Source of the DNA: Cheiracanthium punctorium
Taxonomy: Eukaryota > Arthropoda > Arachnida > Araneae > Cheiracanthiidae
Assembly (NCBI GenBank): GCA_038373885.1
Contig: JAWZYV010019498.1
Span: 1 to 64,000 of the forward strand
DNA: 64,000 nucleotides
Direction: 5' to 3'
Part shown: positions 1 to 11,992 of the stretch, in pieces
Numbering within the stretch: position 1 is the first letter of the stretch
Layout: the number at the start of each line of letters is the position of its first letter
Notes under the pieces: model-generated
The model's database searches: none
What the model was told of the DNA's origin: nothing
What the model saw: only the letters and a program-made list of their open reading frames with translations
Translations under genes and position numbers: made by a program

Positions 1-31
1 TTTTGTGTTGTGTTGTGCGATAGGTTCAAAG

Positions 32-983
32 CAGGGCCGTAACCAGAAGGGGGGCTATGGGGGCTGAGCCCTACCTAGCCATCTTTCAGCCCCCCCCTAA
101 GATTCTCAAAATTTTTTGCAAATTTACAGATAAATACGAAATTCTAGAAACGACTGATTTTTAACAATCGCTAAATTTTACATCATAAAAAATGCCCATT
201 GCTTTGGGAGAATTTCTCATCACAATGGCCAGATTTCTATACATACGGTTAATTATTTTGCTGCTCTTGGCTGCATGTAGTATCGGTTTTCGGATTTTTC
301 AGAGTACACGAAACTGAAGGTTTCCTTTTAAGTTCCTTACAAATTTATCCTTACAATTATATTTAAAATGAAAAATAAATGCACTTTTCAGTAAATTTTT
401 ATTCCAAAGTTTAACTGTTAACATTTTTTATTTTACAGAGTTTATTATATTAGAGTTTATTATATTTATTTTAGAGTTTATTATATATGAATTATTGTTG
501 TACAAAAAATTACTCTAACCGATATCCAATACTGCATTCGCTCAAAATATTATTTGAATTTATTAGGCAAGTTGGAGTGTATAGGCTGATTAATTTTACT
601 TTTTACCAACTATGCGAAAAATTCCAGAGCTGAGAATCGAACCCAGGACTGTCGCATAACGTGCGGGTGCTCTACCACTGAGCTACTCTGGGACGATTCC
701 CAGATGAAATTTCTCGCATTTGAGCCGTTGGAAGGTTGATGGAATCACTTTCTAAAAATGTATTATTTGAATATTTTTAATGGAATCTCGATGAAAAAAT
801 TATTAATATAATGAATGTTAAATATTTTAAAAACGCAGTGTTTTTTGAAGCAAATACTCTAGTAGAAAAATGTGCAAATTGGAAAACACCCCCCGCCTTC
901 CGCCTACTAATACTTATATTTGTTCCGCCCCCCCAAACTAGAATCAAAGCCCTACCTAACATTTCATCCTGGTTACGGCCCTG
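32..983. mobile_element. Non-autonomous hAT element (MITE) with 8-bp target duplication
   Basis: The element begins CAGGGCCGTAACCAG and ends with its exact 15-bp inverted complement CTGGTTACGGCCCTG. The same 8 bp, GTTCAAAG, stand on both sides (24-31 and 984-991). An 8-bp duplication with CAGGG ends is the hAT signature. The ends are followed by runs of G on one side and C on the other. No transposase is present, so it must have been moved in trans. It carries a tRNA-like unit near 622-692. Confidence 0.9.
622..692 (-). pseudogene. tRNA-like sequence (tRNA pseudogene or SINE head)
   Basis: Read on the minus strand this folds as a tRNA. The acceptor stem is CCCAGAG against CTCTGG. The D arm GCTC/GAGC encloses AGTGGTA (A box). 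The T arm CTGGG/CTCAG encloses TTCGATT (B box). The anticodon stem has only three pairs, and the base before the apparent GTT anticodon is C instead of T. It is therefore probably not a working tRNA. It lies inside the hAT MITE, so it was captured by, or inserted into, that element. Confidence 0.6.
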
Positions 984-991
984 GTTCAAAG

Positions 992-2243
992 TTGCAATAT
1001 TTTTGTAAAACGTATGTTTTGAAGTTGTCTTTTAAAGTGTATTAATATTGTGTTGAACATGACAATTTTCCCAAGTGCTGTTAACTGATGGGTAGCTTAA
1101 ACACGTTAAGAAAATGAATTTAATTAAAATGACACTAATTTATGTATAATGGGTTTTTATATAATAAACTTTTGACTTGCGATTGTGTGATTTTTCTTCC
1201 ATGACATTCATTCTTGCTTTTGCATGTGGGGGGTGGGAGGAAAGGTAACATTCAAACTTAGGGAATTCGGTATTTTGCTTTTATTTTTTTTTATATAAAT
1301 GAGAAACGGCACAGTACGTTTATTTGACATAGCTTTACAGAAAATATTGAGTGACTTGCAGATAGTATCGTCCACTTTCATTGCCCTATGCCAAAGGAAA
1401 AATCTTCCAATTAGAACACGCCCAGAAAGTTTAGTTTTACATAAGTGAAAGTATATGGGTAGCAATTGTCAGTCCAGTCAATGATGTCCCTCGATGAAAA
1501 TTGACCGTCGTGATAGTCATGGTTTTTATCAGATTACTTTTTCAGTTTGAATTCACAATTTTCAGAATCCGGCTTTTTGTTTAATTTTTGTGTTCGATTC
1601 ACTCGAAATTTCAAAATTTCAACAAAGTCTCAATTTGAATTTTTTCTTTTCTTTTTTTTAAATTTTTGTTCATACAGGTTCCAATAAGGGTAAAGAATTA
1701 AAGAGTATTGTCTATTACAGACACGCCTACAATGTGCATTTTAAAAAGTTCAAAATAAGGCAGGAAGAAAGATTACTTTACAAAAAATGACTCTGGTTAT
1801 TTATAAAATGCAACATGTACCTCGTACACTACCAAGGTGATGTACCGAATTTCAACCTTCTCTAAAACGTCTTTGGAAATCTTTAAACAAAAAAGATCTG
1901 TGCCCATACATGATTTCGAATGCAGACGTTTATTGAAAGAGTACAAAACGTCGCTTTCCTTCATAATTTCTGTACGACCCCTGAAATGTAATTATCTGAC
2001 CTTAGTCTTTTTTTTTTCCTTTAGAGCCATTAAAGTGGTTTAAGTCGGCATACATTTATCTTCCTATTTCTGACAATTTCTAGGAAATCTCAAATTTTTG
2101 TTACCTAATTGTTGTGTGGGGGCACACTTCACGAATTCCGAAATTTTTTTGTAAGGGGCCGTACACAAATTTAAAGCGACTTCTTGAGAATGATTGAGAA
2201 TTCTTACTCAACCCTGTCCTTAGCGCAGAATATGGTTTGCACT
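992..2243. other. Unannotated AT-rich DNA
   Basis: No gene or repeat structure could be supported here. The open frames are short, lack family motifs and run across AT-rich sequence. Confidence 0.5.
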
Positions 2244-2247
2244 TTAA

Positions 2248-2755
2248 CCCTTTAACGCGCAGTGTTCCCGCTCTGGGGTCACCCAACACGGACGTTTTGA
2301 CTGTTGCCAATCACAAAGAATCGATTGGATTTCTATAAAAAATAGTGGCGGGTGACAGAGCTCCACGAGAGTCCTTTACTTTTTAGCACGTCATTTGCTG
2401 TCAAAAAAGGGTCACGATTCTTTTGAACAGCACTGACATCTGCTGAAAAATGGAAGAATACGAGAACAGCTGGATAGATGGCCCCATGCTGAAAAAAGGG
2501 CAGCCGTTGCCATCGCTCGACTTGACGACCAGCAAGAGGGCGGACGATCGAAACGTTCATCGCGTGCCACAGATCGAGAGACCCTTTTTTGACGCAGCTG
2601 GCTGTGTGGCACAGCCAGCTGTCATCAAAAAAGGGTCTCTAGATCTGTGGCACGCGATGAACGTTTCGATCGTCCGCATCTTGCTGGTCGTTCAGTCGAG
2701 CGATGGCAACGGCTGCCCCTTTCTCAGCATTGGGAAAGGGTTGCGCCTCAAAGGG
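2248..2755 (+). mobile_element. piggyBac-type foldback MITE, copy 1
   Basis: Both borders are TTAA (2244-2247 and 2756-2759). The ends are CCCTTTAACGCGCA and its near-inverse TGCGCCTCAAAGGG, which fits piggyBac-type TTAA insertion. The inner 2486-2730 is a long imperfect palindrome: two arms of about 120 nt meet near 2608. The arms contain ACGATCGAAACGTTCATCGC and its inverse. There is no coding capacity. Two shorter relatives follow within 2.5 kb. Confidence 0.8.
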
Positions 2756-2850
2756 TTAATTACTTTGGCGACTCATCCCTTTATAGCTAAAGAATGAGTG
2801 ACTACATTTCGCGGACATGCTGCACGCAGTCCCTCCGCGAAGGAAAAACT

Positions 2851-3000
2851 ATTAACCTTGCTGTACACCAGGAATGTTACTAAAGTGAAATGCTGTTGGC
2901 CGAATCGGAACGTTAAGCAGTTTCCCTTTTTACAAACTTTGCAAAGTTTTACTGTCAAAAAAATTGTGCCTGAATTCATTTCTAAAGTAAAAATTTGTAT
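2851..3000 (+). repeat. ~150-bp direct repeat, first copy
   Basis: This stretch starts ATTAACCTTGCTGTACACCA and ends at the GTAAAAATTTGTAT motif. It recurs nearly unchanged at 3404-3554 in the same orientation. The function is unknown; it may be part of an older dispersed element. Confidence 0.75.
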
Positions 3001-3403
3001 CAGGTTGTAACGAAAGTTTTCAGCCATATCTGCCTGAAAAACTAACTTCTAACTCCTTAGATAATTGTTTTTGAACTTTCGGTACCAAACCTGCACAGTG
3101 TCACATGATACAACAATAGTACTTAAAGCTGTACTCATAATTCGTTGATATTCTGTAGTTGACTTTTTGCAGCACAACTGGAAGTCAATGATGGTTCTAA
3201 TCCTCTAGAGTGACAGTTCCATTTGAGACACCTTATACTTAATGATAACTCTATTTTTTACAAATTTCACAACACAGTGTTATAAAGTAAACCTCTTTCT
3301 TTCAAATGCCAAAAATCGTTTCACAAAATATGAGCAAATACGCCAATGCGAACTGTGTGCTTCCGATGTTTGCGGTGGCGGGAAACTTTCGTTACAACCC
3401 AAT

Positions 3404-3554
3404 ATTAACCTTGCTGTACACCAGGAATGTCACAGAAGTGAAATGCTGTTGGCCGAATCGGAACGTTATGCAGTTTCCCCTTTCTAAAAACTTTGCAAAG
3501 TTTTATTGTCAAAAAAATTGTGCCTGAATTCATTTCTAAAGTAAAAATTTGTAT
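3404..3554 (+). repeat. ~150-bp direct repeat, second copy
   Basis: Near-identical to 2851-3000. Just before it, AAACTTTCGTTACAACC (3383-3399) is the inverse of GGTTGTAACGAAAGTTT right after the first copy (3003-3019), so the pair is arranged around an inverted segment. Confidence 0.75.
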
Positions 3555-3940
3555 TTTATTTTTACGACGTGGAAAACGAATTTCAGCAGGTTGTGAAATG
3601 TAGGTATTCGTTCGTGCTGAATTTTACAAGAATACTTCGGACCTTTCCCGTAGAAATAGGGTATGCGAACCATTTTGACCCCAAGCTCTCCTTTCAGGGA
3701 TTAAGAATTTTCGAAAATTCCCTTATCGAGAGCCATCTTTACCAATATTATACAAATTTAATACTAAGTATTTGAGTAGGAAAAGTGTTGATATGAGACT
3801 AATACTTTGTCTCTTCAAATAATTCGCATGCTTAATAATCAGTTTTGCATGTTGGTATGCATAGACAGGTTTCGCACAGATCTTGAAAATTTGCTTAAAT
3901 TCAAACTTTTTAAAATAGCGTCGTATAATGGTTTGGTATT
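3555..3940. other. Unannotated spacer
   Basis: AT-rich DNA between the repeat pair and the second foldback MITE. No gene supported. Confidence 0.5.
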
Positions 3941-3944
3941 TTAA

Positions 3945-4417
3945 CCCTTTGAGGCGCAACCCTTTCCCAATGCTGAAAAAAGGACAGCCGTTGCCATCGC
4001 TCGACTTAACTACCAGCAAGAGGGCGGACGATCGAAACGTTCATCGCGTGCCGGCACAGCCAGCTGCGTGAAAAAAGGGGTCTCTAGATCTGTGGCCCGC
4101 GATGAACGTTTTGATCGTCCGCCCTCTTGCTGGTAGTTAAGTCGAGCGATGGCAACGGCTGCCCCTTTTATCAGCATTGAGCAATCTATCCAGCTGTTCT
4201 CTCATTCTTCCATTTTCCAGCAGATGTTAGTGCTCTTAAAAATAATCGAGAGAATTTTTTTTTTACGGGAAATGACGTGCTAAAAAGGAACGGATTCTCG
4301 TGGAGCTCTGTCACCCGCCACTATTTTTATAGAAATCCAATCTATTCTTCGTGACTGGCAACAGTCAAAACGTCAGAGTTGGGTGTTCCCAGAGCAGGAA
4401 TACTGCGCGTTAAAGGT
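3945..4417 (-). mobile_element. piggyBac-type foldback MITE, copy 2 (inverted)
   Basis: Same family as 2248-2755 but reversed. It is bordered by TTAA at 3941-3944 and 4418-4421 and begins CCCTTTGAGGCGCA. The far end has one change from the expected AAAGGG. The inner hairpin arms (about 3971-4180) are retained, with a shortened centre. Confidence 0.8.
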
Positions 4418-4421
4418 TTAA

Positions 4422-4764
4422 GCGTCCTTCCCCCACCTCCAAGAAAAAATACAGAAAGTTCTAGCGAGTGTTTCGAAAAAGATAATCTTTCAGAAAATCT
4501 GTTTTGGCAAATTATTGTACCCGTACGAACCCTCGTAGAATTACACGTAGTCGCACATGTTTCCATGAAACATGCATACTTAAATAAGTATTTTACTGCC
4601 TATCAACTATTTTATGCAGCTAAAGTCAAAATACCTTATTCAGGAGGAATGAATGGTGAAGTTGTCTTTTACATTAGGTGTGTCGTTTTACTATAGATTG
4701 CGTGATAAATAAGCTTGCAGCTAACAGTCGGTACGATTGATTGAATGGATGCAGGTCCGCTTTC
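4422..4764. other. Spacer between foldback MITEs
   Basis: No gene or RNA supported. The open frame reading in from the previous MITE is not protein-like. Confidence 0.5.
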
Positions 4765-4768
4765 TTAA

Positions 4769-5135
4769 CCCTTTAACGCGCAGTGTTCCCTCTCTGGGAA
4801 CACCTAACTCTGACGTTTTGACTGTTGCCAGTCACGAAGAATAGATCTGATTTCTATAAAAATAGTGGCGGGTGACAGAGGTCCACGACAATCCTTTACT
4901 TTTTAGCACGTCCTTTCCCGTAAAAAAAAATTGTGTCGATTATTTTTAACAGCACTGACATCTGCTAAAGAATGCGAGAACAGCTGGATAGATTGCCTAA
5001 TGCTGAAAAAAGGGTCTCTCGATCAGAGGCACGCGATGAACGTTTCGATCGTCCGCCCTCTTGCTGGTCGTTAAGTCGAGCGATGGCAACGGCTGCCCTT
5101 TTTTCAGCATTGGGAAAGGGTTGCGCCTCAAAGGA
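4769..5135 (+). mobile_element. piggyBac-type foldback MITE, copy 3 (one arm lost)
   Basis: TTAA borders at 4765-4768 and 5136-5139, with ends CCCTTTAACGCGCA and TGCGCCTCAAAGGA. Only one hairpin arm remains (about 4999-5110), so a deletion collapsed the palindrome seen in copies 1 and 2. Confidence 0.8.
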
Positions 5136-5371
5136 TTAACAGGGCGGCCCGCCCCTAAAAGTATAACTTACGATGGCAACCTCCATTCATATTCCTCGGC
5201 ATGCATTCAGTTTTTATCTTTCAACAATGACCATGATTATTGAGTTGCCTTTTCTGAAAATCGTGTTATCCGCAAAGTTTGAATAAGCATCTAAACGAAA
5301 ATAGATTTTAAGATCATTACCAAGCATTTAAATAAATTTTAATCGATGAATACTTCAAACAATATACCAAA

Positions 5372-5611
5372 TAGAAGCTCAATCGAATGCGCCGTTTAAA
5401 CGCTAGCGTACTTTCAAGAATCCCCCCCTCATAGGCCATAATGTAAAAGAAGTCTTTGTAGTAGCCCTGTAGAAAAACTATAAGTCCTTATACACATAAA
5501 AATCAATACCGGTCTTACGATGGTGGTTTATAACATGTATACCCAATTGGAGCTCAATCGAATGGACCGTTTAAACGCTAGCGCACTTTCAAGAATTCCC
5601 TCCCATAGGCC
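5372..5611 (+). repeat. Two-copy direct repeat (AGCTCAATCGAATG...CATAGGCC)
   Basis: A ~65-bp unit occurs at 5372-5438 and 5547-5611, each containing CCGTTTAAACGCTAGCG and ending CATAGGCC. The segment leading into the second unit (from ATCAATACCGGTCTT, about 5502) recurs at 11885-11960 just upstream of the reverse-transcriptase relic, so it is a dispersed repeat. Confidence 0.7.
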
Positions 5612-8276
5612 GATCGGTCGCCGTCTTGCGTGACAGCTTGGGGTTCTCGTAATGTATTTCAATGGGAAAAACCCGATTTTCAACATTCAAAAAAAGTATT
5701 AAATTTAATTTTTTGGATGATTGTAATGGATGGAATTTGTTAATCAGACCTTCGACTTTTGTGTCCCAGGTGGCGTTTAATATTTTAAAAAGCTTAACAT
5801 ATAATATTTTAATGATATTTCAAGCGACTTTTTCCGCTGGTACTGCGTTCGGAAAAACAACATTATGTACGGGAATGAACACAACGTTTGTTTTAAGATT
5901 CGGCAGGTTATTCGGATTACTGTTTGTTTACAAATATCATTGTTTGTGCATGCGAAATTTTCTTACGTTGTGAGATTTATCCAAGAATAAAGTTTTGTTT
6001 TTGAATTATAATTCATCGGATATTCTGTATGCCCTAGAAAACATCAAATTCCATTAATATTAAAGAATTGTTTATTTAAATTCCTATTACGATATATTCA
6101 GATTGTTTTCTTTCTTTTATAAAAAATAAAATGTACTCCTAGATAATTATTAATCATAGTGTTCTTTTAAATATGTAAAGGCCTCTAAATTAAGACCAGT
6201 TATCCCAATAATAAAAAAAGTGTAACATATGCATCGCATAACATATTTGTACATGTAATTAATCTAATACGTATGAATATGAATTAAAAAAATAATCCAA
6301 TAAATCAACTAAATTAAAGAAGTAGACCAATTAATGTAATCTTTACTTAGTTGCATAATTATTTAAATTGACAGTAAACATGAGTGCAAAATGTAAATTT
6401 ATAATTCCATTATGTTACATAAAGCTTCTGCCTTTTTATTATAAGATGGAAAACATTTCTGTTTCGCAATGTTAGCTCATAAAACTGTACTAAACAATTC
6501 TACAATTACATTTTTGAATTTTGTTTCAAGTTAGAACAGAAATCAAAAGCTGGAACTCTGACCCTGCGTTTATTTTTTCTGGGTGAATTTTCACATATTA
6601 GGCAAAACCCAGCAAAGCTCATGAATACTTTGCTCCGAAGCCCAACACTAAACACTACCCAGTACATTAATTCATAAATTTTCCCCTTTTCAAGCACAAA
6701 CTGATTTTAGCAGACAAGACAAATCATATTCGCTTCACCTCGACCAGATTTGAGATTCCTGAGACCACCAGAATTTGGGTGTTTTCTGTATAATGTTTAT
6801 ATTTCTTCCTGCTAAATTCCGACTATTTAATTTTATATCACTGTTCTGTGAAATAATTATTATATGGGAAAATCTTTAAATTATTGTTATTTTAATTAAA
6901 TGTGCTACCAACCCCATATTGCAGGGGTTTGGAGTTCGCTACTAATTAATAACATAAGAATATTAAGGCTCCGGCACCATTTTTTGCTAGAAATTAAGCC
7001 CTGGAGCAATTAAATGTTTTCTCATTGAAAAATTTCTTTCATTAATTTCCTAAAAGTTACACTTTTTGTATATAACCCGCATACAAAAATATCCCCAATC
7101 GGTAAAATGTGCTCCATATTCTGATGAGGTGATGTACAAAATTTGAGAATTATATCCTGAAAAGTGTCAAAGGTATGAAGATAATGTACTGACTTAAACC
7201 AATTTTCAGTAGCTCTTGAAAGGAAAAAAATCACAATCACATTTTAAGGGTCATACAGATATTATGAAAGAATATTTTACATTCAAATTCAAGTATAGAC
7301 CCCAGTCAGCTTTGTTTATAGATATTCCTTAAGACGTTATATGATGAAAGGCTGAAATTTTGTACATCACCTCATTTGTGCATGGGGTACATTTTATTTT
7401 CTAGGAATTTTTTTGTAAGGTAGTTCTAAGAAATTTAAAAAGTGTAACTCTGTCAAAATTAACAAGAGGAATTTTCTTTTAAGTCTTTTTTTTAACCTTA
7501 TTTTAAACATTTATTCGATTCACACTGCCTAATTATCTTTAATAGATAAAGAATTAAAGCATGTTATCACTTTCTAGGGGCACTGTACGTGTGTGTGTGT
7601 CTATACAATTTATAAACACTAATATTTTTACTTCCTTGTATGACGTACAAAGAAATAATGTGATCACAAAAAGAATTCGGTATCCAGATTTTGACTACCT
7701 CTAAATTTACTGAGTTTTTGCTTGACATCTCATTGTCACATGTATGCGTGTTCATATAAATTCATGTACAACCCATTCTGACTGACGGCAAGACCATTTT
7801 GATCAGTGTTTCCCTGGCGTCTGTTCGTACGTACGTATTATGTAACTCGCCTATCTCAAAAACTGAGTCGTACAGTGTTGAAATTTTAAATTTAGGATTG
7901 TTTTAACATCTACATCTATACATTATGCTCTATAGGCAAAAATTCATGAAAGTGTAATTTAGAGATATTATTTCAAATGAATCAAAAGTGATATATGTTG
8001 TTAAGGATTACAAAATGAATCTTGCCATCAAAAATGGTATCTTTATCATTTACAGTTCTATAGGAGCACTCAGAAAAATTCCAACAAATTACAATCCATG
8101 GCAGTTTTAGAAACATTCATTCATTTCAAGCAGAATAACATCTTACCATATGGTTGGATAATGGTCCGGTGACGTTCAGCCCAGTGGCGGCCCGTGGTCA
8201 AAACTGTTAGTGCAGCCGGAAGCATATGAGCTCCCCCCCTCCTTCCTCCCCACAGGAATGGAAAATCTGTTACTGA
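5612..8276. other. Gene-free AT-rich region with a weak inverted repeat
   Basis: No coding region supported; open frames are AT-rich and motif-free. A partial inverted repeat pairs 7045-7150 with 7355-7455; for example GAGGTGATGTACAAAATTT at 7125-7143 is matched by its inverse at 7355-7373. A short GT tract lies at 7589-7600. CAGTGGCGGCCCGTGG near 8191 resembles one hAT end, but I could not find its partner. Confidence 0.45.
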
Positions 8277-8284
8277 ATTCGAAA

Positions 8285-8414
8285 ACGGATTAAGCCGTCA
8301 CCGAGGAAAAAGAAATTTCATAAAAAATGCAAGAGATCCTATTTTACTTCCATAAAATTTACATAAATTTCAACCAGCCGCTCTTATCCTCAAAATTGCA
8401 TTAATCCGTGTCTG
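8285..8414. mobile_element. Small hAT MITE of the GGCGGATTA family
   Basis: Bounded by ATTCGAAA (8277-8284) and ATTCGAAG (8415-8422), an 8-bp duplication with one mismatch. It starts ACGGATTAAG and ends ATTAATCCGTGTCTG. It shares an internal AGATCCTATTTTACTTCCAT stretch with the copies at 40564-40733 and 63618-63799. The 5-prime end appears trimmed by a few bases. Confidence 0.65.
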
Positions 8415-8961
8415 ATTCGAAGTTTCCTTAGAATTTTCTTTTGTAACGATAACTTCAGAAGGAAAGAAAAAAAAAAAAAGAAAACTTACTTATTTTTTAT
8501 AAGTCAAATCAATCCTCCTTTCTTTTAAACTTGCGAATCGGTCAGTGATGTCCTCATAAAAAGGCATTGTTTTAATTCAGATATCAATAATTTTAAAAGC
8601 TCTTTAAAATTTCCCATGTTTAAAGAATTTTCTCGCTCGCCATGTCCTCTAAATGCCAGTTCTTGCTTACTTAAAAACAATACTGCTTTGATGGGTAATT
8701 GTCCATTCATCAGCGTCTATCCAGGCTTACCTTCTTGATAAATTCAGCAATATAAAGTCGAGAGTTTTCCGAACATATATTCTCCTTACCCCCTCTCTCA
8801 CTTCTCGAGCCAATCAGTCAGTCAAATTCACTGCAGCCGTCGTTTGAAAATCTTTCATCAGCTGTACTTAGCTACTAACTACCTATGCCGGAGAGACTGC
8901 TTACAAACTCGTTACCATGGCAACGGTGCTGCCAATTTCTTGATCGGCTATGAGGGCTGTA

Positions 8962-9014
8962 CCGAGGCCTCCGAGAGAGGAGAAAGATTCTTTCTCCTCT
9001 CTCGGAGGCCTCGG
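8962..9014. repeat. Perfect hairpin, 26-bp arms, 1-nt loop
   Basis: Arm 8962-8987 (CCGAGGCCTCCGAGAG...) is exactly complementary to 8989-9014 around a single T at 8988. The palindrome sits between two direct copies of GGCTGTACC (8955-8963 and 9013-9021). No terminal features of a known transposon are visible. Confidence 0.85.
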
Positions 9015-9021
9015 CTGTACC

Positions 9022-11096
9022 AAGACTCACAGTTGAATTGTGGGAAGATTAAAGGGCTTTTTTCTGAATGAGCGATCCGGCAGTTAACTACAACACGTTG
9101 TTTTTTGTTTTAGATTTTTTAAAAATTTATCATAGAAATTCCATAATTCTAATCTGAATTTAAGAAAGTTAGTAGAATAAATTATTTTAAAGTATTTGTT
9201 GATAATTTCAAGTGCAGCCCGGCTGTACTTGCTGGTTGTAACATCTAGTTGTACACCTAGATTTTTTATTCCAATCTACTGGAGAGTTTATTTACAGGAC
9301 CACCCAAAAGAATTTTGGTATGTGCATGTATCCTTGCAGTCTGCCAAGACGAGCGATTTTTCGCTTTGATAAATCCAGGTTGCATGAAATCATGATGGTT
9401 TGAATACAATTGGCTACAGTTTGCCCGCACATTTTGCGAAAAAATAATTTTGCACGAATGTCTATCAGGATAATATGCAACTACCAGAATTCTAATACAT
9501 TAATGTCTATAGACATCTTCAAATAGTGACGTAGCCAGAAATTTTTCATGGGATGGGTTACTATTGTAACTCACGTATAGGTATACATGTGTGTGGTGAG
9601 CGAGTGAAGAATATACATTTTGTATTGCAAAAATTTCAGGGTGTGTGTGTGTGTGTTGTGATCCCTTATCCCCCCCCCTGTCTTCAATATATTATGTCTG
9701 GAGTCGTTCATTGTTTGGTCCATGCACAGAATCTCGCTATTTGTCATCCACAGTGTTGAGTTTTTCCAAAATATCGCTAATTTAACGCCAAAAATAATTA
9801 TGCATTTTGCATGACTCTAAAACTTTTAACTGTAGAATGTTGAAATTTTGTATTTAGAACTATTGTAACATCTATCTGTGCTTTTGATTGCTGTGGATTG
9901 AGTAATTTATTTACAGGGTCACCCAAAAGACTTAAAATATATTAAGGGTCTATAGATACCTTCATTTCATTAAAAATCTGTGATGAATAACTGTTTCAGC
10001 TGTGACTGAAATCTCGCTATTGCAAGCTTATTGGCTTTTGTCAAAATATTGCCCAATTAAGTGAAACAAATCTTTAAAATTGAACTCAGCTTGGCGGTAA
10101 ACTTTAGAATTGCAGTATTTTGTCTCTTTCAAATGAAATAAGTTTAGATGAAGTGCCCCGAAAATATTTCTGGTTTAATAGAGGTACAAGGAAGTCATGT
10201 GGTGTCCATATCAGATTTATTAGTTCAATGAATTGATATAAAAAAAAAAAATCATAATAAAAGGAGCAGTATATAGATTTTTACAGTTATATTCTTCCAT
10301 GATGATTGAAGAGAATTTTTTTCAACATCGTAAATTACAGTGTTATTTGAAAATATGTTTTCACATAATTTACACAGGAACCAGACTACATGCAAGCGAT
10401 AGATATTAAAAAAATCAGATGTCAGTCAGCCAATTTAAATTACTTTAGAAGTTATTTACACAAAAATTGAAAGAAAAAAAAAAGCATCATATTTGACAAT
10501 ATTTGGCTGCATAAAATGATTTAGGTTCTTGAATCTAAACAGCAGATAAGAACAATATTCATAGAAAAATTGCTACTGGCATATTATCCCGGCACTCAAA
10601 CAAGACAAGCAATTTCTCGCCAAGATAAATGCTGATCACATGAAATAATTAATGGTTTCGAATACGATTGGCAATAGTTTCCAGCACATTTGATGAAAAA
10701 ATACCTACTTTGTCGGAAATGACCACCGGAATAATATGTAAGTACCAAAAAATCTTCAGAATAATTTCTAATCCTAATATCAGCTCCACGCAGAACAGAG
10801 TGGAAATAGTTTTAGGTAAAAGAATAAGGATTTATTTAAACGAAGTATACAGTTTAACCATTTAATCTGTCCATGGACACGAGAACAACAACAGTATAAT
10901 CTTGATTTCACGAATTCAAAGAAACAACAGAAAGAATTGAGATAAGAAGGTGAAATAAAAGAGAGTGTCAGTTTAATAGAAAAAAACATTTATTGAAGAT
11001 ATTTAAGTTCCACTCCATACCTAATTTAGAATACTGCAAAAGAATAAAAAGGCTGGTAGCCAAGTTTAGTGATTTTGAAAAAGTAGATTCTATAGT

Positions 11097-11130
<34 letters not shown>

Positions 11131-11640
11131 CATAAGCAACAATAAGTTATCATACATTAACACATCACATGCCAGTTTCAACATAAGAAACTTCCTGTTT
11201 TATTTATTTATTATTATTATTTTAATAAACCAACCACTGGTACAAAACTAGTTCTGTAAACAATGTATAAATTGACTTTTTAATCAAAATATGTTTTTAA
11301 AAAATAATTAACAAACCAATTCTTTCATGTTTTTTATTGATTTATTCTAATGCATTTTATATGCACATTTAATAACAGAAACCACACCAGAAAGTGTTAT
11401 CCATAGAAAGCATGCACTAAAATTCATGTCAATCTAAGGATAAACCTATCTAGTCATAGTCATAGCTTCAAATTACATTGGAGACAAATTATCCATATAT
11501 TTAAAAATCATGAAAAAATATCACAATCCTAAACTAGAAACAATATCTAATTTTGCAATTAGAGTTTAATTAGTTGCTGACAGCTTTAAAATTTCTTCCA
11601 TATTTCTAAATAAATAATGTACATTCTTTCGTGCACAGTC
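9022..11640. other. Old diverged repeats, no gene
   Basis: Diverged duplicated pieces are visible. TTTATTTACAGG..CACCCAAAAG occurs near 9290 and 9910. A TTGAAATTTT...TAACATCTA stretch occurs near 7870 and 9840. A 140-bp stretch at 9346-9487 resembles 10606-10745. There is a GT tract near 9641-9657 and a T run at about 11098-11128. No coding sequence is supported. Confidence 0.5.
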
Positions 11641-11884
11641 GTGGATTGCTGTCTACGCCTGTTGCTTGCTATTCTGCAGTTTGTTTACATTCTTCACAGT
11701 GGGGCTGCGTTCGTAATCCGAAAACCCAATGAACCTCCTCAGATTACACGTAGTTTATACAGATTACTGAGATTGCTAAATAATACATTTAAGTAAAGAA
11801 ATAGCATGCGCAGAACGATGCGCGAAGCTGTCACTCAGCTGACGTCAGAGATACGTCACGTCGAAATGCTCTATACACACCAAA

Positions 11885-11960
11885 ATCAATACCGGTCTTG
11901 CGACGGTAGTTTATAACATATATACCCAATTTGAGCTCAATCGAATCCTCCGTTTAGGAG
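11885..11960 (+). repeat. Dispersed repeat shared with 5.5 kb
   Basis: ATCAATACCGGTCTTGCGAC through AGCTCAATCGAATC matches the 5502-5570 segment. Its place directly upstream of the reverse-transcriptase relic may be chance or may reflect a shared element. Confidence 0.65.
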
Positions 11961-11992
11961 CAACTAAATTTTAACGTCAAATTAGTAACGTC

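Noticed and set aside
622..692. Functional tRNA gene
   Set aside because: Weak anticodon stem and C in place of the universal U33; it lies inside a MITE.
5662..5973. 103-aa frame
   Set aside because: No recognisable motif or repeat support; AT-rich, compatible with chance.
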